DNA from: an uncultured Muribaculaceae bacterium
GTDB taxonomy: Bacteria > Bacteroidota > Bacteroidia > Bacteroidales > Muribaculaceae
Assembly (NCBI GenBank): GCA_947174275.1
Contig: CAMWIJ010000012.1
Span: forward strand, 1 to 57,461
Direction of reading: 5' to 3'
Length of the DNA: 57,461 nucleotides
This document shows positions 1 through 9,206 of this stretch, one piece after another. The notes below the pieces were generated by a model, which saw only the letters and a program-made list of their open reading frames with translations, ran no database searches and had not been told where the DNA came from. Both the position numbers and the translations under genes were made by a program. Position 1 is the first letter of the stretch; each line of letters begins with the position of its first letter.

Positions 1-72
1 ATTCTAAAATTATTACTGACAGGCCTGATTATCTTCGATTGGCTGAATAGTTACTCCACGATGGAACAGTAA
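1..72 (+). CDS. C-terminal end of an unidentified protein (partial)
   Basis: An open frame runs from the first base to a TAA stop at 70-72 and gives 23 residues. They start with a hydrophobic stretch (ILKLLLTGLIIF) and end in a short polar tail (STMEQ). This looks like the last membrane segment and tail of a membrane protein whose body lies left of the window. The family cannot be named from so short a piece, and a chance open frame is possible. Confidence 0.35.
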   Translation: MLKLLLTGLIIFDWLNSYSTMEQ

Positions 73-261
73 TAAAAAAAGTTAAAAATCAGGCGCTTTT
101 GCGGTAGGTCGAAAATAAACTATTAAATTAGTTGCCGAATTGACGCGGGTTTCAGTGGGTTTTCCTTACGGAGATTGCCTGCGATCAGCAAAGTTGAATA
201 ACCTCTTGCCGTTAAAAAATGACCGTGGCGGCAATATGTGGAGATTTTGAGAAGTGTTCTG

Positions 262-2850
262 ATGATTAGACGTATACTGATATTGTTTCCGGTGATGTTT
301 GCGGTGGCGTTTGCATGCGCGGCCCAATCGGTGAATGTTGCCGGAACCGTAGTGGAAAAGGGGAGTGGAGAGACACTTGTCGGGGCTTCGGTGGTGATCC
401 GTGATGCCGCCGGCAAGATAAAGAAATTCGGCACTTCGGATGCCGACGGCAGATTTTCAATCGCCGCTGAGGTGGCTGAAGGCTACACTCTCGATGTGTC
501 GATGATGAGCTATGCCAAACGCACAGTCGCGCTTGACGGGGCGGAATATCCGCTGACAATCGAGATGGAGCCGTCGGCGACCGTGCTTAAGGAGGTGGCG
601 GTAAAAGCCGACCGCATACGAGAGCAGGGTGACACGGTGAGTTATAATGTGGCATCGTTCGCTCAGGCTAATGACCGCAGCATCGGCGATGTATTGAAGC
701 GTATGCCCGGCATTGACGTGGCCGACAACGGCAAGATAAAATATCAGGGAGAGGATATCAACAAATTCTATATCGAAGGCTCCGATCTGCTCGGCGGAAA
801 ATACGGCATAGCCACCAACGGTATCAGTCATGACGATGTGGGAGCCGTTGAGGTGATGGAAAACCATCAGCCGATGCAGGTGCTGTCAGGCATATCATTC
901 TCCGACAAGGCGGCCATCAACCTTAAACTGAAAAACAAGGCAAAGGCTACATGGACATTTCACGGCGATGCCGCGGGCGGATATTCATGGCGCCCGGAAG
1001 GGGGCGTGTGGGACGGCAGGGTGTTTGCGATGGCGGCAATGCCGTCGTTTCAGAATATCACCTCATTCAGCACCAACAATACGGGGCACGATCTGTCGGC
1101 GTCAAACACCGATTTCTTTGCCGAACGCCGCGCTACGGATCTGAGTCGGTATGTAGGCGTCGGACTGCCCGGAGTGCCGTCGCTTGGAAGTGACCGCACG
1201 CTGTTCAACCGCTCGTTTCTCATGTCGACCAACAGTCTGTGGAAATTCCGCCGCGGCGAGTTGAAGGCCAACGTCGATTACTCCTACAACCGTGTCACGG
1301 CCGACGCCACCGATATCACCACATATTATCTTGATGAAGGCAACAGGGTGGTCACCGAGCATCGCAGCGGCCGGGAGCATACACATTCGCTCGGTGGAAA
1401 ATTCGTGTATGAACTCAATGAAAAAAGTTCGTTTGTCAACAATACACTGCGGGTGAATGCCGACTGGGACGACGTTGGTCTGCGCACCACCGGTTCGATG
1501 CCCAACAGTCAGTCAGCCAGTCTGCCTGACTATTATGTGTCAAACCGGTTCAAGTTGCTGCGACGCTTCAACGGCCGCCATCTGGTTACATTTCGCAGCG
1601 ACAATGAATGGGAGTCACTGCCGCAGACACTCAGCCTCGATATGAACGGCATAGGCTTCGGGCAACGAGTCACCGACCATGCGTTTTACACTCATGAGAG
1701 CGCGGCATACGCTTTCACTCTGAAGGGTGTCACCGTCAGTGTTGAAGGGGGAATAAAAGGCTACCTGCGCACAATGCATTCGGATATCCCGGATATGCCG
1801 GCGGAGTTGCCGGGGCTGACAGAGAATGTGGTGAACACAGATTATGTCACGGTGTATGCCGCGCCCAAGTTCGAATATTGGGCACATAGGGTCAATATCA
1901 CGCTCAATATGCCGGTAAGCTATGCGCACTATTCGTTTGACAAAGCCATTGCCGACCGCGACGAAGTGTATTTCAACCCGTCGCTGAGTCTTAACTGGAA
2001 GCCTGACAACCGCTTGTCGGCGACACTGCGCGGCGGTGCGGGCCGTGCGCCGATGAATCTCAATCTCATCCATCCGGCGCTTATAATGACCGACTACCGC
2101 ACTCTAAAGGCCGGCACCGACGAGTTCTACAACTCATCGTCACAGAACCTATCGGCAGCCATCAGCTACAAGCACACGCGCTACGGAGTGTTTGCCAACG
2201 GCCTGATAATGCATTCATGGTCACACATCCCTTACACCATGTCACAGCAGCTTTACGGCGACTATGCCGTCTACAGCTATGCCGACGCCGATAACGACAG
2301 CAGGTCGCTGAGCGCTATGGGCAGTGTGGGCAAGACGCTCAATTTCATGCGTGGCAGCTGCAATGTCAACGGTTCGTTCAACCGTAATGAGTCGCATCTG
2401 TTATCGCAGTCGGAAGCTGTCAGATCGGTCAGCACCGGATGGAGTGTCGGCGCCAAGGTGAGCGGCGCGCCATGCAGGTGGGTCAATTTCGACTATGAAA
2501 TCAGATATGCCGACAGCCGGCTGTCGATGAACGGCTCCGGACGGTCGTGGCTCTCGACAATGAAAAATGAACTTAACCTTACGTTTGTTCCGCATCGCAA
2601 ATGGCAGTGGACAGTCGGCGGCGAGCATTACCGCAACGAGCTCGCCGACAACAGCTACAAGAATGTGATGATGGTCGACACGAAGGTGACATATCGGCTC
2701 AGCAAGCGTGTGGAGCTTGCCGCCAACCTCACCAATCTCCTTGACAATCGCAGCTACGACTACATATCATATTCGCAATTGTCATCGTTTGAGTCGCAGC
2801 GGCAGTTGCGCGGCCGTCAGCTCCTTTTTTCGATAACGTTAAGAAAATGA
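262..2850 (+). CDS. outer-membrane beta-barrel protein, TonB-dependent-receptor-like, with carboxypeptidase-regulatory-like domain
   Basis: The likely start is the ATG at 262, eight codons inside the longest frame: it opens a clean signal peptide (MIRRILILFPVMF...CAAQS) and has a GAGAAG-like purine stretch ahead. After the signal come a carboxypeptidase-regulatory-like Ig fold (about residues 22-110, with the usual GxVV...GASV...TSDADGRF pattern), a plug-like segment (about 115-220, with KRMPGID and the YQGEDINKFYIEG stretch) and a long barrel rich in aromatic and alternating polar residues that ends in ITLRK. Family knowledge places such proteins in the outer membrane; the substrate cannot be read from sequence. 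Its TGA overlaps an ATG of the next frame (ATGA at 2847-2850), and the GLPGLI gene follows at once, so the two are probably co-transcribed. Such barrel-GLPGLI pairs are common in Bacteroidetes and their role is unknown. Confidence 0.85.
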   Translation: MIRRILILFPVMFAVAFACAAQSVNVAGTVVEKGSGETLVGASVVIRDAAGKIKKFGTSDADGRFSIAAEVAEGYTLDVSMMSYAKRTVALDGAEYPLTIEMEPSATVLKEVAVKADRIREQGDTVSYNVASFAQANDRSIGDVLKRMPGIDVADNGKIKYQGEDINKFYIEGSDLLGGKYGIATNGISHDDVGAVEVMENHQPMQVLSGISFSDKAAINLKLKNKAKATWTFHGDAAGGYSWRPEGGVWDGRVFAMAAMPSFQNITSFSTNNTGHDLSASNTDFFAERRATDLSRYVGVGLPGVPSLGSDRTLFNRSFLMSTNSLWKFRRGELKANVDYSYNRVTADATDITTYYLDEGNRVVTEHRSGREHTHSLGGKFVYELNEKSSFVNNTLRVNADWDDVGLRTTGSMPNSQSASLPDYYVSNRFKLLRRFNGRHLVTFRSDNEWESLPQTLSLDMNGIGFGQRVTDHAFYTHESAAYAFTLKGVTVSVEGGIKGYLRTMHSDIPDMPAELPGLTENVVNTDYVTVYAAPKFEYWAHRVNITLNMPVSYAHYSFDKAIADRDEVYFNPSLSLNWKPDNRLSATLRGGAGRAPMNLNLIHPALIMTDYRTLKAGTDEFYNSSSQNLSAAISYKHTRYGVFANGLIMHSWSHIPYTMSQQLYGDYAVYSYADADNDSRSLSAMGSVGKTLNFMRGSCNVNGSFNRNESHLLSQSEAVRSVSTGWSVGAKVSGAPCRWVNFDYEIRYADSRLSMNGSGRSWLSTMKNELNLTFVPHRKWQWTVGGEHYRNELADNSYKNVMMVDTKVTYRLSKRVELAANLTNLLDNRSYDYISYSQLSSFESQRQLRGRQLLFSITLRK

Positions 2851-2882
2851 GTATAGAAAAACATTCACTTAAAAACAGATAT

Positions 2883-3725
2883 ATGAAAAAGACCGGATTA
2901 ATCGCCGCTATGTGTGTGGCCGCACTGTCAGCCGCAGCACAGGAAAAAGCCGACATCATCGCAAGCTATGATGTCAAAATCAGAAACTGGGATGCCGACA
3001 CAGTAAAGACTACCCGCATGTCGCTCCTGGCGAATACGCGTCAGGCAAAATATTTCAATGACCTGAGCCTGTGGACTGACTCGCTGTCGTCGACTCCCGA
3101 GGGAAAGAAACAGCTGCAGCAGATAATAATGGCCGCATGCATGACCGAGACCCCTGAGGGCGTTACATTTGACATGCGCAAAGGTCCGGTAAAGAATGTG
3201 CATACCTACGTGTTTACATCTCAGCCCGATGGTAAACTGACTTACTACAGCAAGTTCGGTGACAGCGAGGCGTATTACGAAGAGGCACTTGATGAAATGC
3301 AATGGGAAATCGGAGATGAAACGTCAACGGTTCTCGGATATGAATGCCAGTCGGCGACTGCCGATTACCACGGACGTAAATGGACGGCGTGGTTTGCACC
3401 CGAAATCCCTGTCGCGTTCGGTCCGTGGAAATTTCATGGCCTGCCCGGACTGATACTTAAAGCGGAGGCTGACGGAACATTCTGTTTTGAGGCTACGGGG
3501 ATTGAGAAGTCCGACAGACTGATGACTCCTATTTACTCTCCGGAAAAATATCAGAAAACATCTCGCAAGAAAGCGCTTGCTGATGATGAATACTTTATAA
3601 ATAACCGAGAGGCCATCATACAGGCTAAATTCGGTGGCTCGGTCAAGTTTGAGAATGTTGATGCCGACCGTCCGAAATATAATGCCTTGCGGGATTCTCT
3701 CGAGCCGGACTATAAGGACAAGTAG
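2883..3725 (+). CDS. GLPGLI family protein
   Basis: This secreted or periplasmic protein of 280 residues carries the hallmark HGLPGLI motif near its middle, preceded by a GPWKF segment typical of the family. The ATG at 2883 is preferred over the overlapping ATG at 2847 because it directly starts a signal peptide (MKKTGLIAAMCVAALSAAAQ). The GLPGLI family is Bacteroidetes-specific and has no established biochemical function. Members usually sit beside an outer-membrane receptor gene, as here (32 bases after the barrel gene stop). A joint role in handling peptides or proteins at the outer membrane is an inference only. The gene ends just before a strong shared hairpin at 3755-3803. Confidence 0.85.
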   Translation: MKKTGLIAAMCVAALSAAAQEKADIIASYDVKIRNWDADTVKTTRMSLLANTRQAKYFNDLSLWTDSLSSTPEGKKQLQQIIMAACMTETPEGVTFDMRKGPVKNVHTYVFTSQPDGKLTYYSKFGDSEAYYEEALDEMQWEIGDETSTVLGYECQSATADYHGRKWTAWFAPEIPVAFGPWKFHGLPGLILKAEADGTFCFEATGIEKSDRLMTPIYSPEKYQKTSRKKALADDEYFINNREAIIQAKFGGSVKFENVDADRPKYNALRDSLEPDYKDK

Positions 3726-3754
3726 TCGGGGGCTCATGGCAAAAGATACCCTCA

Positions 3755-3803
3755 ATAAACGACAAAAGGAGATATCAATCCGATATCTCCTTTTGTCGTT
3801 TAT
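3755..3803. terminator. bidirectional hairpin terminator, 22-bp perfect stem
   Basis: Arms 3755-3776 and 3782-3803 are perfect reverse complements around a 5-base loop. The stem has A-rich and T-rich outer ends, so it can end transcription from both sides. It lies between the convergent GLPGLI (+) and small lipoprotein (-) genes. Confidence 0.85.
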
Positions 3804-3811
3804 ATTGATTA

Positions 3812-4090
3812 TTAATAATCAACTTCCTGAGCTGCCTTAGCGATAGCTGCTGCTACTGCCATTTTTTCTTCGTCAGTTTTGCAGCTTTCAGCGATTTTCT
3901 GCAACTCTTCAGCTGCTTTCTGCTGGATTTCAGCTACTTTTTCGGGGTTGTCCTGATTTTTCTTGATAGCTTCAGTGGTTTCTTTTATAAGAGCTGCTGC
4001 TTTGTCAGCAGGATTGCCACCACCGCAAGAAACGAGAGAAAGAGAAGAAACTGCTACGAGAGCAGCTACTGCGAGCATGAATTTTTTCAT
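3812..4090 (-). CDS. small lipoprotein, alpha-helical
   Basis: This 92-residue product has an N-terminal lipoprotein signal with a lipobox (SLVSC, Cys about residue 22) followed by three glycines. The mature part is almost all charged or alanine-rich helix (KAAALIKETTEAIKK, KAAEELQKIAE), ending EVDY. It resembles the many short Lys/Glu/Ala-rich helical lipoproteins of Bacteroidetes, whose function is unknown. The gene stands alone with a -7 element at 4138-4145 and a strong shared terminator 8 bases after the stop. Confidence 0.8.
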   Translation of the reverse strand: MKKFMLAVAALVAVSSLSLVSCGGGNPADKAAALIKETTEAIKKNQDNPEKVAEIQQKAAEELQKIAESCKTDEEKMAVAAAIAKAAQEVDY

Positions 4091-4137
4091 TTTCGTAAGT
4101 TTTAATTATTTGAAAATAATTGATTGTTCTATAAATG

Positions 4138-4145
4138 CAAATATA
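4138..4145 (-). promoter_or_regulatory. -7 promoter element for the small lipoprotein
   Basis: The minus strand reads TATATTTG, an exact match to the Bacteroidetes -7 consensus TAnnTTTG, 47 bases ahead of the lipoprotein start codon. No clear -33 TTG lies at the usual distance, so this is a partial match. Confidence 0.5.
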
Positions 4146-4199
4146 TGTATTAATTTTATAGTAGTTGGTATATTGTGTGTTAAAATATGTCAATAAAGA

Positions 4200-4243
4200 T
4201 GCGTCCGCTGACACAAATCGTATGACCCGTGCCCACGGACGCA
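4200..4243 (-). terminator. possible terminator after the nitroreductase gene
   Basis: TGCGTCCG (4200-4207) and CGGACGCA (4236-4243) can pair as an 8-bp GC-rich stem around a 28-base loop. On the minus strand it follows the nitroreductase stop and is followed by a short T-containing stretch. The loop is long, so this is tentative. Confidence 0.35.
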
Positions 4244-4263
4244 GTATGTGTGTTTTGTTTAAA

Positions 4264-4863
4264 TTACGCCGGAATAGGGGGATATCCGACTGACATCGCA
4301 ACGATGAAATGAGATGACGACGGAATGTCGAGAGCGTCGCTCAGAGCGTTTTTGTCGACCATTGCGCGTTCAACCACATTGATATGTTCGGATGAGCAAT
4401 ACAGGTATATGTTTTCTGTCACCGCTCCGGCATCGAGCAGCGACAGACGGTCCTCGTTGCCTTTGACCGCGCTGTCGACTTCGGAATTGCCTGTGGAGAA
4501 TTTATCGTAGTTTGAATATATCACAATATCAAGAGGCGCTCCTGCCACGTAATCCTGGCTCCCTGACTTTGCGCGCAAATCTTTGTCGGTTATTTCGGTC
4601 AGAGTGTGCTCCTCGGGATTGTATTTGAATACACCCTGCGCGGTAAATCCATAAATTTCAAGTGGATATAGTCCGTAGGCCGACGGCACTGTACGTTTTC
4701 CCTCTGAGCGGTTGACTCCGTAGGCAGCCCAGAATACTTCCGACATGGTGTCGAGTGACAGCGGTTTGGAGAAGAAGTCGCGGGTTGAGTGGCGGCGCAT
4801 CATGGCTTGTTTTACTGTGAGACCCTGGTCAAGAATGGGCTGATGTAGACGAATAGTGTTCAT
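4264..4863 (-). CDS. nitroreductase family protein (SagB/ThcOx-like)
   Basis: A 199-residue protein with the nitroreductase fold signature: the N-terminal RRHSTRDFFSKPLS segment that contacts FMN phosphate, the central WAAYGVNR, and the SAYGLYPLEIY stretch typical of the SagB-like branch. The C-terminal HFIVAMSVGYP is the usual closing strand and FMN contact. The family reduces nitro compounds, quinones or flavins with NAD(P)H; the physiological substrate is not predictable. It is a single gene. The stretch 4864-5209 upstream holds the trigger factor promoter and otherwise no recognised feature; the nitroreductase promoter was not identified. Confidence 0.85.
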   Translation of the reverse strand: MNTIRLHQPILDQGLTVKQAMMRRHSTRDFFSKPLSLDTMSEVFWAAYGVNRSEGKRTVPSAYGLYPLEIYGFTAQGVFKYNPEEHTLTEITDKDLRAKSGSQDYVAGAPLDIVIYSNYDKFSTGNSEVDSAVKGNEDRLSLLDAGAVTENIYLYCSSEHINVVERAMVDKNALSDALDIPSSSHFIVAMSVGYPPIPA

Positions 4864-5104
4864 AACAAATGGAAATTAGAAATTGCAAAAGTGGTTGAAT
4901 AATTGAAATGGAAGGCATAAAGCCTTAATCTGATAAATGTGATTTACAAAGTCTCGACGGGTGACACATACAAAAGTGAACTTTGCGGGGACATACGAGG
5001 AGCCGGGTTTGTTTCTTCATTTACGATTATATTAACACGACCGCCGATAAAAAGTTCATAAAACATTAAAAAAATTTTAAAATGGAAAAAAGTTTTCAGT
5101 TAAA

Positions 5105-5135
5105 TTGGTTAATAAAAGATTAACTATTAATTTTG
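5105..5135 (+). promoter_or_regulatory. promoter of trigger factor
   Basis: TTGG at 5105-5108 and TAATTTTG at 5128-5135 are separated by 19 bases, matching the Bacteroidetes -33/-7 arrangement. The predicted transcript would have a leader of about 70 bases before the start codon at 5210. Confidence 0.75.
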
Positions 5136-5209
5136 CAGGCTGAAACATAGTGCATCGCCACTTGTTATATTATAATGTATAAATATAATTTTGAAATATA
5201 ATTTACGCT

Positions 5210-6574
5210 ATGAACGTATCATTTGAAAAGCTCAACGACGTAGAAGGCAAAATCATTGTCAACGTGGAGGAGAGCGACTACAAGGCAAAAGTAGAAGCTG
5301 AGATCAAGAAAATCGGCCGTACACACAGCATCCCCGGATTCCGTAAGGGTCACGTGCCCATGGGACAGCTCGTGCGCATGTTCGGCAAGCAGGTAAAGAG
5401 CGATGTTCTCAATCAGGAAGTCTACGAAGCCGTTGTCAAATATATTCAGGACAACAAACTCGGCATCCTCGGCGAGCCTCTGCCCGTTGATGTGAAGGAA
5501 ATATCGATAGAGCAGAAAGATTTCACTTTCGCATACGAAATCGGTCTTGCTCCCGCGATTGAAATCAATCTCGACAAATCGGTTACTCTCGACTACTATC
5601 CCATCAAGGTTTCTGACGAAATGGCTGAGCAGCAGGACAAAATGCTCCGCGAGCGTTTCGGCAAGCAGGAGCCCGGACAGGAATTTGAGGAACGTGCGCT
5701 GGTGAAAGGTGTGCTCATGGAACTTAACGCCGACGGCACTGTAAAGTCCGACGAAGACGCCATTCAGGTGACTGCCGGTATCGTTGCCCCCTTCCTGTTC
5801 AAGAGCAAGGAAGAAGCTGCCAAGTTTGAAGGCAAGAAAGTAGGCGACAAGGTAGTGTTCAACCCCTCTGCTTCATGCGAAGGCAACGTGGCCGAACTGT
5901 CGTCAATGCTCAATATCGACAAAGAGCGTGCTGCCGAAGTCAAGGCCGACTTCGAGCTCGCAATTTCTGAAATCATCGTAAACCGTCTTGCCGAGTATGG
6001 CCAGGAATTCTATGATGATGTATTCGGAAAAGACAAAGTGACAAGCGAGGAAGACTATCACAAGAATGTGACAGCCATGATTGCCGCCCAGCTCGCTCCC
6101 AACAGCGAAAACCTCTTCCAGTACACTACAGAGAAAGCGCTTGTCGAGAAATACGGCAACTTCGAGCTTCCCGCAGAGTTCCTGAAAAAATGGCTCGTGG
6201 CACGCAACGAAGGTCTGACTTCGGAGAATATCGATGCCGAATATGAGAAGATGGTACCCTCGATCAAATGGCAGCTTGTCAAGGAGCGTGTGGCTCAGCA
6301 GGCCGGCGTGAAAATCGAGAAAGAAGATCTTGAGAACTTTGCCAAGGCTATCGCAGCCCAGCAGCTTGCCCAGTACGGCATGTACAATCTCGGCGATGAC
6401 GTGCTTGCCGACTATGCAAAACGCATACTCGAGGACAAGAATTCACGTTCGCACATCATTGAGCAGGTTGGCGACCGCAAGCTCTTCGACGCAATCAAAA
6501 ATCTTGTGACCGTCGATGTCAAGGAAGTCACTCTCGACGAATTCAAGGAAATAGCTCAGAAAGCCCAGGCTTGA
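5210..6574 (+). CDS. tig: trigger factor, ribosome-associated chaperone
   Basis: The 454-residue protein begins with the ribosome-binding domain; the loop GFRKG (about residues 43-47) is the known contact with the large-subunit exit tunnel. A middle region (about 150-250) aligns in position with the FKBP-like prolyl isomerase domain but is divergent, as is usual in Bacteroidetes. The C-terminal half is the helical chaperone cradle. It helps nascent chains fold co-translationally. The gene has its own promoter and ends before a perfect 22-bp hairpin. In many Bacteroidetes tig is directly followed by clpP and clpX; here those genes lie 16 kb away in opposite orientation (see findings). Confidence 0.97.
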   Translation: MNVSFEKLNDVEGKIIVNVEESDYKAKVEAEIKKIGRTHSIPGFRKGHVPMGQLVRMFGKQVKSDVLNQEVYEAVVKYIQDNKLGILGEPLPVDVKEISIEQKDFTFAYEIGLAPAIEINLDKSVTLDYYPIKVSDEMAEQQDKMLRERFGKQEPGQEFEERALVKGVLMELNADGTVKSDEDAIQVTAGIVAPFLFKSKEEAAKFEGKKVGDKVVFNPSASCEGNVAELSSMLNIDKERAAEVKADFELAISEIIVNRLAEYGQEFYDDVFGKDKVTSEEDYHKNVTAMIAAQLAPNSENLFQYTTEKALVEKYGNFELPAEFLKKWLVARNEGLTSENIDAEYEKMVPSIKWQLVKERVAQQAGVKIEKEDLENFAKAIAAQQLAQYGMYNLGDDVLADYAKRILEDKNSRSHIIEQVGDRKLFDAIKNLVTVDVKEVTLDEFKEIAQKAQA

Positions 6575-6582
6575 TAATTTCC

Positions 6583-6637
6583 GATAAAACAATACGGGCG
6601 ACACGCAATGGAAGTGTGTCGCCCGTATTGTTTTATC
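6583..6637. terminator. hairpin terminator after tig, 22-bp perfect stem
   Basis: Arms 6583-6604 and 6616-6637 are exact reverse complements with an 11-base loop. The outer part of each arm is A/T-rich, so it can work for tig (+) and for bioF (-), whose stop lies 11 bases away. Confidence 0.85.
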
Positions 6638-6647
6638 ATTTATCCGG

Positions 6648-7784
6648 TTATTGTGAAATGATGCACCGGCAGGCATGGGTAATGTCGGCATCGGAAAGCG
6701 CAGACGAGAGCGAGAAACGCAGACGTTCGCTGCCCGGCGGGACGGTGGGTGTGCGTATGGGCAGCACCTTGACTCCTTCGCGGAGCAGTGCGGCCGAGCG
6801 TTGCAGAGTGGCCGCGGCGTCACCTATCACAAGGGGCTGGATATGGCTTACGACTCCGCTGTGGCCGGTCGCCGCGCCTATTGCTTCGGCGATACGGGCG
6901 GCATGTCGGCGCAGAGTTGTGCGTTCGGCCTCCATTGCTGTCATTTTGTCAAACACGAAGCGGCTCCATGCCACGGAGGCCGGGGGGAGCGCAGTTGAAA
7001 ATATCAGACTGCGCGCCTTGTTGACAAGATATTCTTTTATCACACGGTCGGTCAGCACGAAAGCACCCGACGAGGCAAGCGCTTTGCCGAGTGTGCCGAT
7101 CACAATGTCGACTTCAGCAGGGGCTTCGGATGCAGCGACGAGACCCAGTCCCGACGGCCCTTCCACGCCTACGCCGTGAGCCTCGTCGACATATAGCATG
7201 ATACGCGGGTCAGTGCGTCGGAGCCTTATCAGACGGTCGATATCGGCACGGTCACCGTCCATTGAGTAGACGCTCTCCACGATTACAAGAATACGGTCGA
7301 CATCACTGTCAGCCTCGGCCACAATCTTCTCAAGGCGGTTGAAATCGTTATGCGGAAATCGCGTGAAGCGAGTTCCGCTCAGGCGTATGCCGTCGATAAT
7401 CGATGCATGAACAAGTTTGTCGGCCACTATCAGTGTGCGCTTGTCGGCGATGGCCTGTATGATGCCTGCGTTGGCGTGATAGCCGCTGTTGAACAGCAGA
7501 GCCTCTCGGCGGTATATGCCGCAGAGCATCTTCTCGAACATGCTGTATTCCTTCTGGCAAGCGGCAAGCAGTCTCGATGCCGATGACGTCAGTTCAAGCC
7601 GGCGCCCGTTGTCGTTTATGTCAAGAAACTCCTCTTTAAGATCGTTGCGCGAGGCGAGACCGAGGTAGTCGTTAGACGTCAGGTCGATGAGCGTGCCGCC
7701 GTCAGTATGTGGAAAAGAGCGGTAGTTTGACGACAGCCGCAACTGCTCGAGCTCATGAGCCATTCGTGATGTTGATGTCCTCAT
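6648..7784 (-). CDS. bioF: 8-amino-7-oxononanoate synthase
   Basis: This PLP enzyme (378 residues) of the alpha-oxoamine synthase family condenses pimeloyl-ACP/CoA with L-alanine in biotin synthesis. Visible family motifs are the N-terminal NDYLGL, the substrate loop SSASRLL, the PLP-stacking FNSGYHAN, the cofactor Asp in VDEAHGVGV, and the Schiff-base lysine (about K234) in GTLGKALASSG. It starts 3 bases after the bioA stop, so the two are translationally close and surely one operon in the order bioA-bioF. Other enzymes of the pathway (bioB, bioD, bioC/H) are not in the window. Confidence 0.93.
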   Translation of the reverse strand: MRTSTSRMAHELEQLRLSSNYRSFPHTDGGTLIDLTSNDYLGLASRNDLKEEFLDINDNGRRLELTSSASRLLAACQKEYSMFEKMLCGIYRREALLFNSGYHANAGIIQAIADKRTLIVADKLVHASIIDGIRLSGTRFTRFPHNDFNRLEKIVAEADSDVDRILVIVESVYSMDGDRADIDRLIRLRRTDPRIMLYVDEAHGVGVEGPSGLGLVAASEAPAEVDIVIGTLGKALASSGAFVLTDRVIKEYLVNKARSLIFSTALPPASVAWSRFVFDKMTAMEAERTTLRRHAARIAEAIGAATGHSGVVSHIQPLVIGDAAATLQRSAALLREGVKVLPIRTPTVPPGSERLRFSLSSALSDADITHACRCIISQ

Positions 7785-7787
7785 AAT

Positions 7788-9086
7788 TCAGATATCCTGC
7801 CGTTCGGCCAGTATTTCTATCGTTGATTTTATCAGATGTGTAAGGTCGTCGTCACTTATTATATATGGAGGCATGACGTAGACATTGCGTCCGAACGGAC
7901 GTACCCAGATGCCTTTTCTGACACATTGTTTCTGGAAATCGCCAACATTTACAGGTTTCTCGGTCTCGATGACCCCGATAGCACCGATTGTGCGCACGTC
8001 GGTCACTCCGGGGAGTGACCGAGCAGGCTCGATTACTCGCGTGATGACTTCGTTGAGGTGCTCGATGCGGGCTTTCATGTCTTGCGACATCAGTAGCCGG
8101 AGCGACGCAAGAGCTACGGCGCATGCGAGCGGATTGCCCATAAATGTCGGGCCGTGCATCATTACGCCGGCCTCGCCACACGATATGGTGTCGGCCACAT
8201 CTTTGGTGGCAAGCACCGCGCTCATGGTCATGTAGCCGGCTGTAAGACCTTTGCCGATAAGCATAATGTCGGGTTCGACTCCGGCATGTTCCCATGCAAA
8301 CATGCGGCCGGTGCGCCAGAAGCCGGTGGCGATTTCGTCGAAAATAAGATAGATACCATATCGGTCGCACAGACGCCGGGCCTCCACAAGATATTGCGGG
8401 TGGTAGAACCACATGCCGCCTGCCCCCTGCACCACAGGCTCGAGTATCATTGCAGCGATTTCGTCGTGATGCCGGTCGAGGAGTTCACGCAGAGGCTCTA
8501 TCTCTTCGGCATTCCATTCCCCGCCGAAGCGAGAACGAGGCTGCGGCACGAAATAACGTATCGGCAAAGCCGGTCCGAAAGCGCCGTGCATTCCTGTCAC
8601 CGGGTCGCAGACACTCATGGCGTTCCAGGTGTCGCCGTGATAGCCGGAGCGTATCGTCACGAAATTGGTCTTTTTATGCGAGCCCGAACGGGATACGGCG
8701 GCCTGCACGGCCATCTTCATCCCCACTTCGGTCGCCACGGAGCCGGAGTCGGCGTAAAATATATTGTTCATCGACGGAGGCGCCACCTTGAGCAGAAGTT
8801 GCCCGAGTTCGACGGCCGGTTGATGGGTGAGTCCGCCGAACATCACATGTGACATTTTCTTCACCTGGGCGCTGATGGCGTCGTTGATGACCGGGTTGTT
8901 GTAGCCGTGGATCACGCACCACCATGACGACATGCCGTCGATAAGCTCAGTGCCGTCGGCAAGGCGCAGTCTGACACCCTCGGCCGACTCCACCATGTAG
9001 GTCGGCAGCGGGTCGATGGTCGACGTATAGGGATGCCAGAGATGCTCGCGGTCGAATGTATTGAAATTGATGTCTGTATCAGTCAT
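7788..9086 (-). CDS. bioA: adenosylmethionine--8-amino-7-oxononanoate transaminase
   Basis: A class III aminotransferase that makes 7,8-diaminononanoate, using S-adenosylmethionine as amino donor. The start at 9086 ([11 protein letters not shown]) is chosen because the longer frame opens 26 codons upstream in sequence lacking conservation and containing the putative -7 element. Motifs: LWHPYTS near the N-terminus, [13 protein letters not shown] (the WW pair is typical of BioA), [16 protein letters not shown], the PLP Asp in IFDEIATGF, and the Schiff-base lysine (about K279) in [12 protein letters not shown]. Length 432 residues, normal for BioA. First gene of the bioA-bioF operon. Confidence 0.94.
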   Translation of the reverse strand: MTDTDINFNTFDREHLWHPYTSTIDPLPTYMVESAEGVRLRLADGTELIDGMSSWWCVIHGYNNPVINDAISAQVKKMSHVMFGGLTHQPAVELGQLLLKVAPPSMNNIFYADSGSVATEVGMKMAVQAAVSRSGSHKKTNFVTIRSGYHGDTWNAMSVCDPVTGMHGAFGPALPIRYFVPQPRSRFGGEWNAEEIEPLRELLDRHHDEIAAMILEPVVQGAGGMWFYHPQYLVEARRLCDRYGIYLIFDEIATGFWRTGRMFAWEHAGVEPDIMLIGKGLTAGYMTMSAVLATKDVADTISCGEAGVMMHGPTFMGNPLACAVALASLRLLMSQDMKARIEHLNEVITRVIEPARSLPGVTDVRTIGAIGVIETEKPVNVGDFQKQCVRKGIWVRPFGRNVYVMPPYIISDDDLTHLIKSTIEILAERQDI

Positions 9087-9138
9087 AAGCAGAAAATTAA
9101 TTTCAGTAAAATTACTAAAATTTCCGTGGCGGTCAAAA

Positions 9139-9146
9139 CAAAAGTA
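9139..9146 (-). promoter_or_regulatory. -7 promoter element for bioA-bioF
   Basis: The minus strand reads TACTTTTG, matching TAnnTTTG, 52 bases ahead of the chosen bioA start. No well-spaced -33 TTG was found. No biotin-operator-like palindrome was recognised nearby. Confidence 0.45.
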
Positions 9147-9206
9147 ATCTTCGCATTGTTTCAATTGTAAAGCAACAGATTTTTTTAACCGTTAAAATTT
9201 ACCGCA

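Noticed and set aside
8154..8852. 232-residue plus-strand frame opposite bioA
   Set aside because: Antisense of a conserved PLP enzyme with complete motifs; no start signal or family pattern on the plus strand.
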